64,000 nt of DNA, taken from the NCBI RefSeq assembly GCF_008245025.1, contig NZ_CP043426.1:744001-808000 (forward strand), written 5' to 3'. The first letter of the stretch is position 1, and each line of letters opens with the position of its first letter. The position numbers and the translations under genes are program-made. Positions 63,657 through 64,000 of the stretch are shown here, piece after piece. The notes beneath the pieces were generated by a model that saw only the letters and a list, made by a program, of their open reading frames with translations, had not been told where the DNA came from and did not search any database. The stretch is from Campylobacter lari subsp. concheus. Its GTDB lineage: Bacteria; Campylobacterota; Campylobacteria; Campylobacterales; Campylobacteraceae.

Positions 63657-64000
63657 TTAACCTTTACATTTTTGAGAAATTTCTTCAAAAGTCTCTTTAG
63701 AAATCACAAAACCTGTATGATAAAGCAAGCAACTACCCACATCTAATACTTTTAAAACTAATTTTTTATTATTAGCGTCTTTTGGATTATGTTTAGAATT
63801 TGCTAAAGAATAAATCTCATAAACCATATCTTTACTAAGTTTGTTAATATCAAGTTCTATGATATTTTCTTCAAATTTCATAGGCTCTTGGGTAAATTCT
63901 TCTTTGTTTTCTTTTTTTACAAAGCTTTTCTTCTTACTAAAAGATTTTAGCTCATTTTCTTTTGCTTCTTCTAGGGTATAAATTTCATTTAAACTAAAGC
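63657..64000 (-). CDS. Hypothetical protein, 5' part beyond window edge
   Basis: An open frame of 114 codons from the window edge to the stop at 63657. The first part is Lys/Glu-rich (TLEEAKENELKSFSKKKSFVKK); the second, IELDINKLSKDMVYEIYSLANS to the end, is a small alpha/beta domain with two cysteines. No family recognised. A Met at 63881 is internal rather than the likely start, because the frame stays open to the edge. It may belong to the same degraded mobile segment or mark the return to core chromosome. Confidence 0.55.
   Translation of the reverse strand, partial: FSLNEIYTLEEAKENELKSFSKKKSFVKKENKEEFTQEPMKFEENIIELDINKLSKDMVYEIYSLANSKHNPKDANNKKLVLKVLDVGSCLLYHTGFVISKETFEEISQKCKG

Noticed and set aside
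1..64000. CRISPR array
   Set aside because: No regularly spaced repeat clusters were seen anywhere in the window.

Overview
The window comes from an AT-rich, compact campylobacterial chromosome, most likely genus Campylobacter and probably the C. lari group. The evidence is gene content and order. The block fliD-flaG-ubiD-hemC-fxsA-proS-hemA-prenyl synthase, the block HAD-kefB-hspR-cbpA-htrA-cprRS, the hyp cluster, pstSCAB, oorDABC and the flagellar genes all follow the Campylobacter pattern as I remember it. The species call is inference; I could run no search.

Layout. 1-8.9 kb is a dense minus-strand operon: fliD (cut by the window edge), flaG, menaquinone and heme genes, proS and small conserved genes. 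8.9-12.8 kb (minus) holds a HAD phosphatase, a KefB-type antiporter, hspR and cbpA, divergent from htrA-cprR-cprS-helicase-tpx (12.9-18.9 kb, plus). A Crp/Fnr regulator with a CX2CX2C cluster and a DUF2892 membrane protein follow. 19.8-27.5 kb (minus) has msrA and hypA-E-D-C-B-F for [NiFe]-hydrogenase maturation, headed by a divergent HypF-like protein. 27.6-30.5 kb has an exported PepE, a YgjP-type metallopeptidase and a MATE exporter whose 5' end lies in a 140-bp tandem duplication. 30.7-34.5 kb is pstSCAB, divergent from a two-component pair (probably PhosRS). Ferritin and an S24 regulator follow.

38.0-45.4 kb (plus) is the most interesting locus. It encodes an MccA-type octaheme sulfite reductase with seven CX2CH motifs and one CX17CH, a rhodanese/hexaheme/cytochrome-b fusion whose rhodanese lacks the catalytic cysteine, a thioredoxin-like lipoprotein, and a fused CcsBA heme lyase. 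Strong RNA hairpins punctuate the operon. The Wolinella mcc locus, as I recall it, uses separate NrfC/NrfD-type subunits; here a single fusion protein appears to take their place.

45.4-61.4 kb holds lpxD, ilvN/ilvB, oorCBAD, mdh (with no sucCD between mdh and oor), an AsmA-like protein, mltG, ftsK and flgL. A tRNA-Leu(CAA) at 61.5 kb is followed to the window end by a graveyard of conjugation and restriction gene fragments. Within it sits an apparently intact type I toxin-antitoxin-like unit encoding a 20-residue Ibs-like peptide.

How the genes work together: the window supplies much of the anaerobic and microaerobic respiratory equipment (menaquinone, heme, hydrogenase maturation, 2-oxoglutarate oxidoreductase, sulfite respiration) and envelope or oxidative stress defence (HtrA, CprRS, Tpx, MsrA, ferritin). 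All statements rest on reading motifs, spacing and symmetry in the sequence plus general family knowledge.
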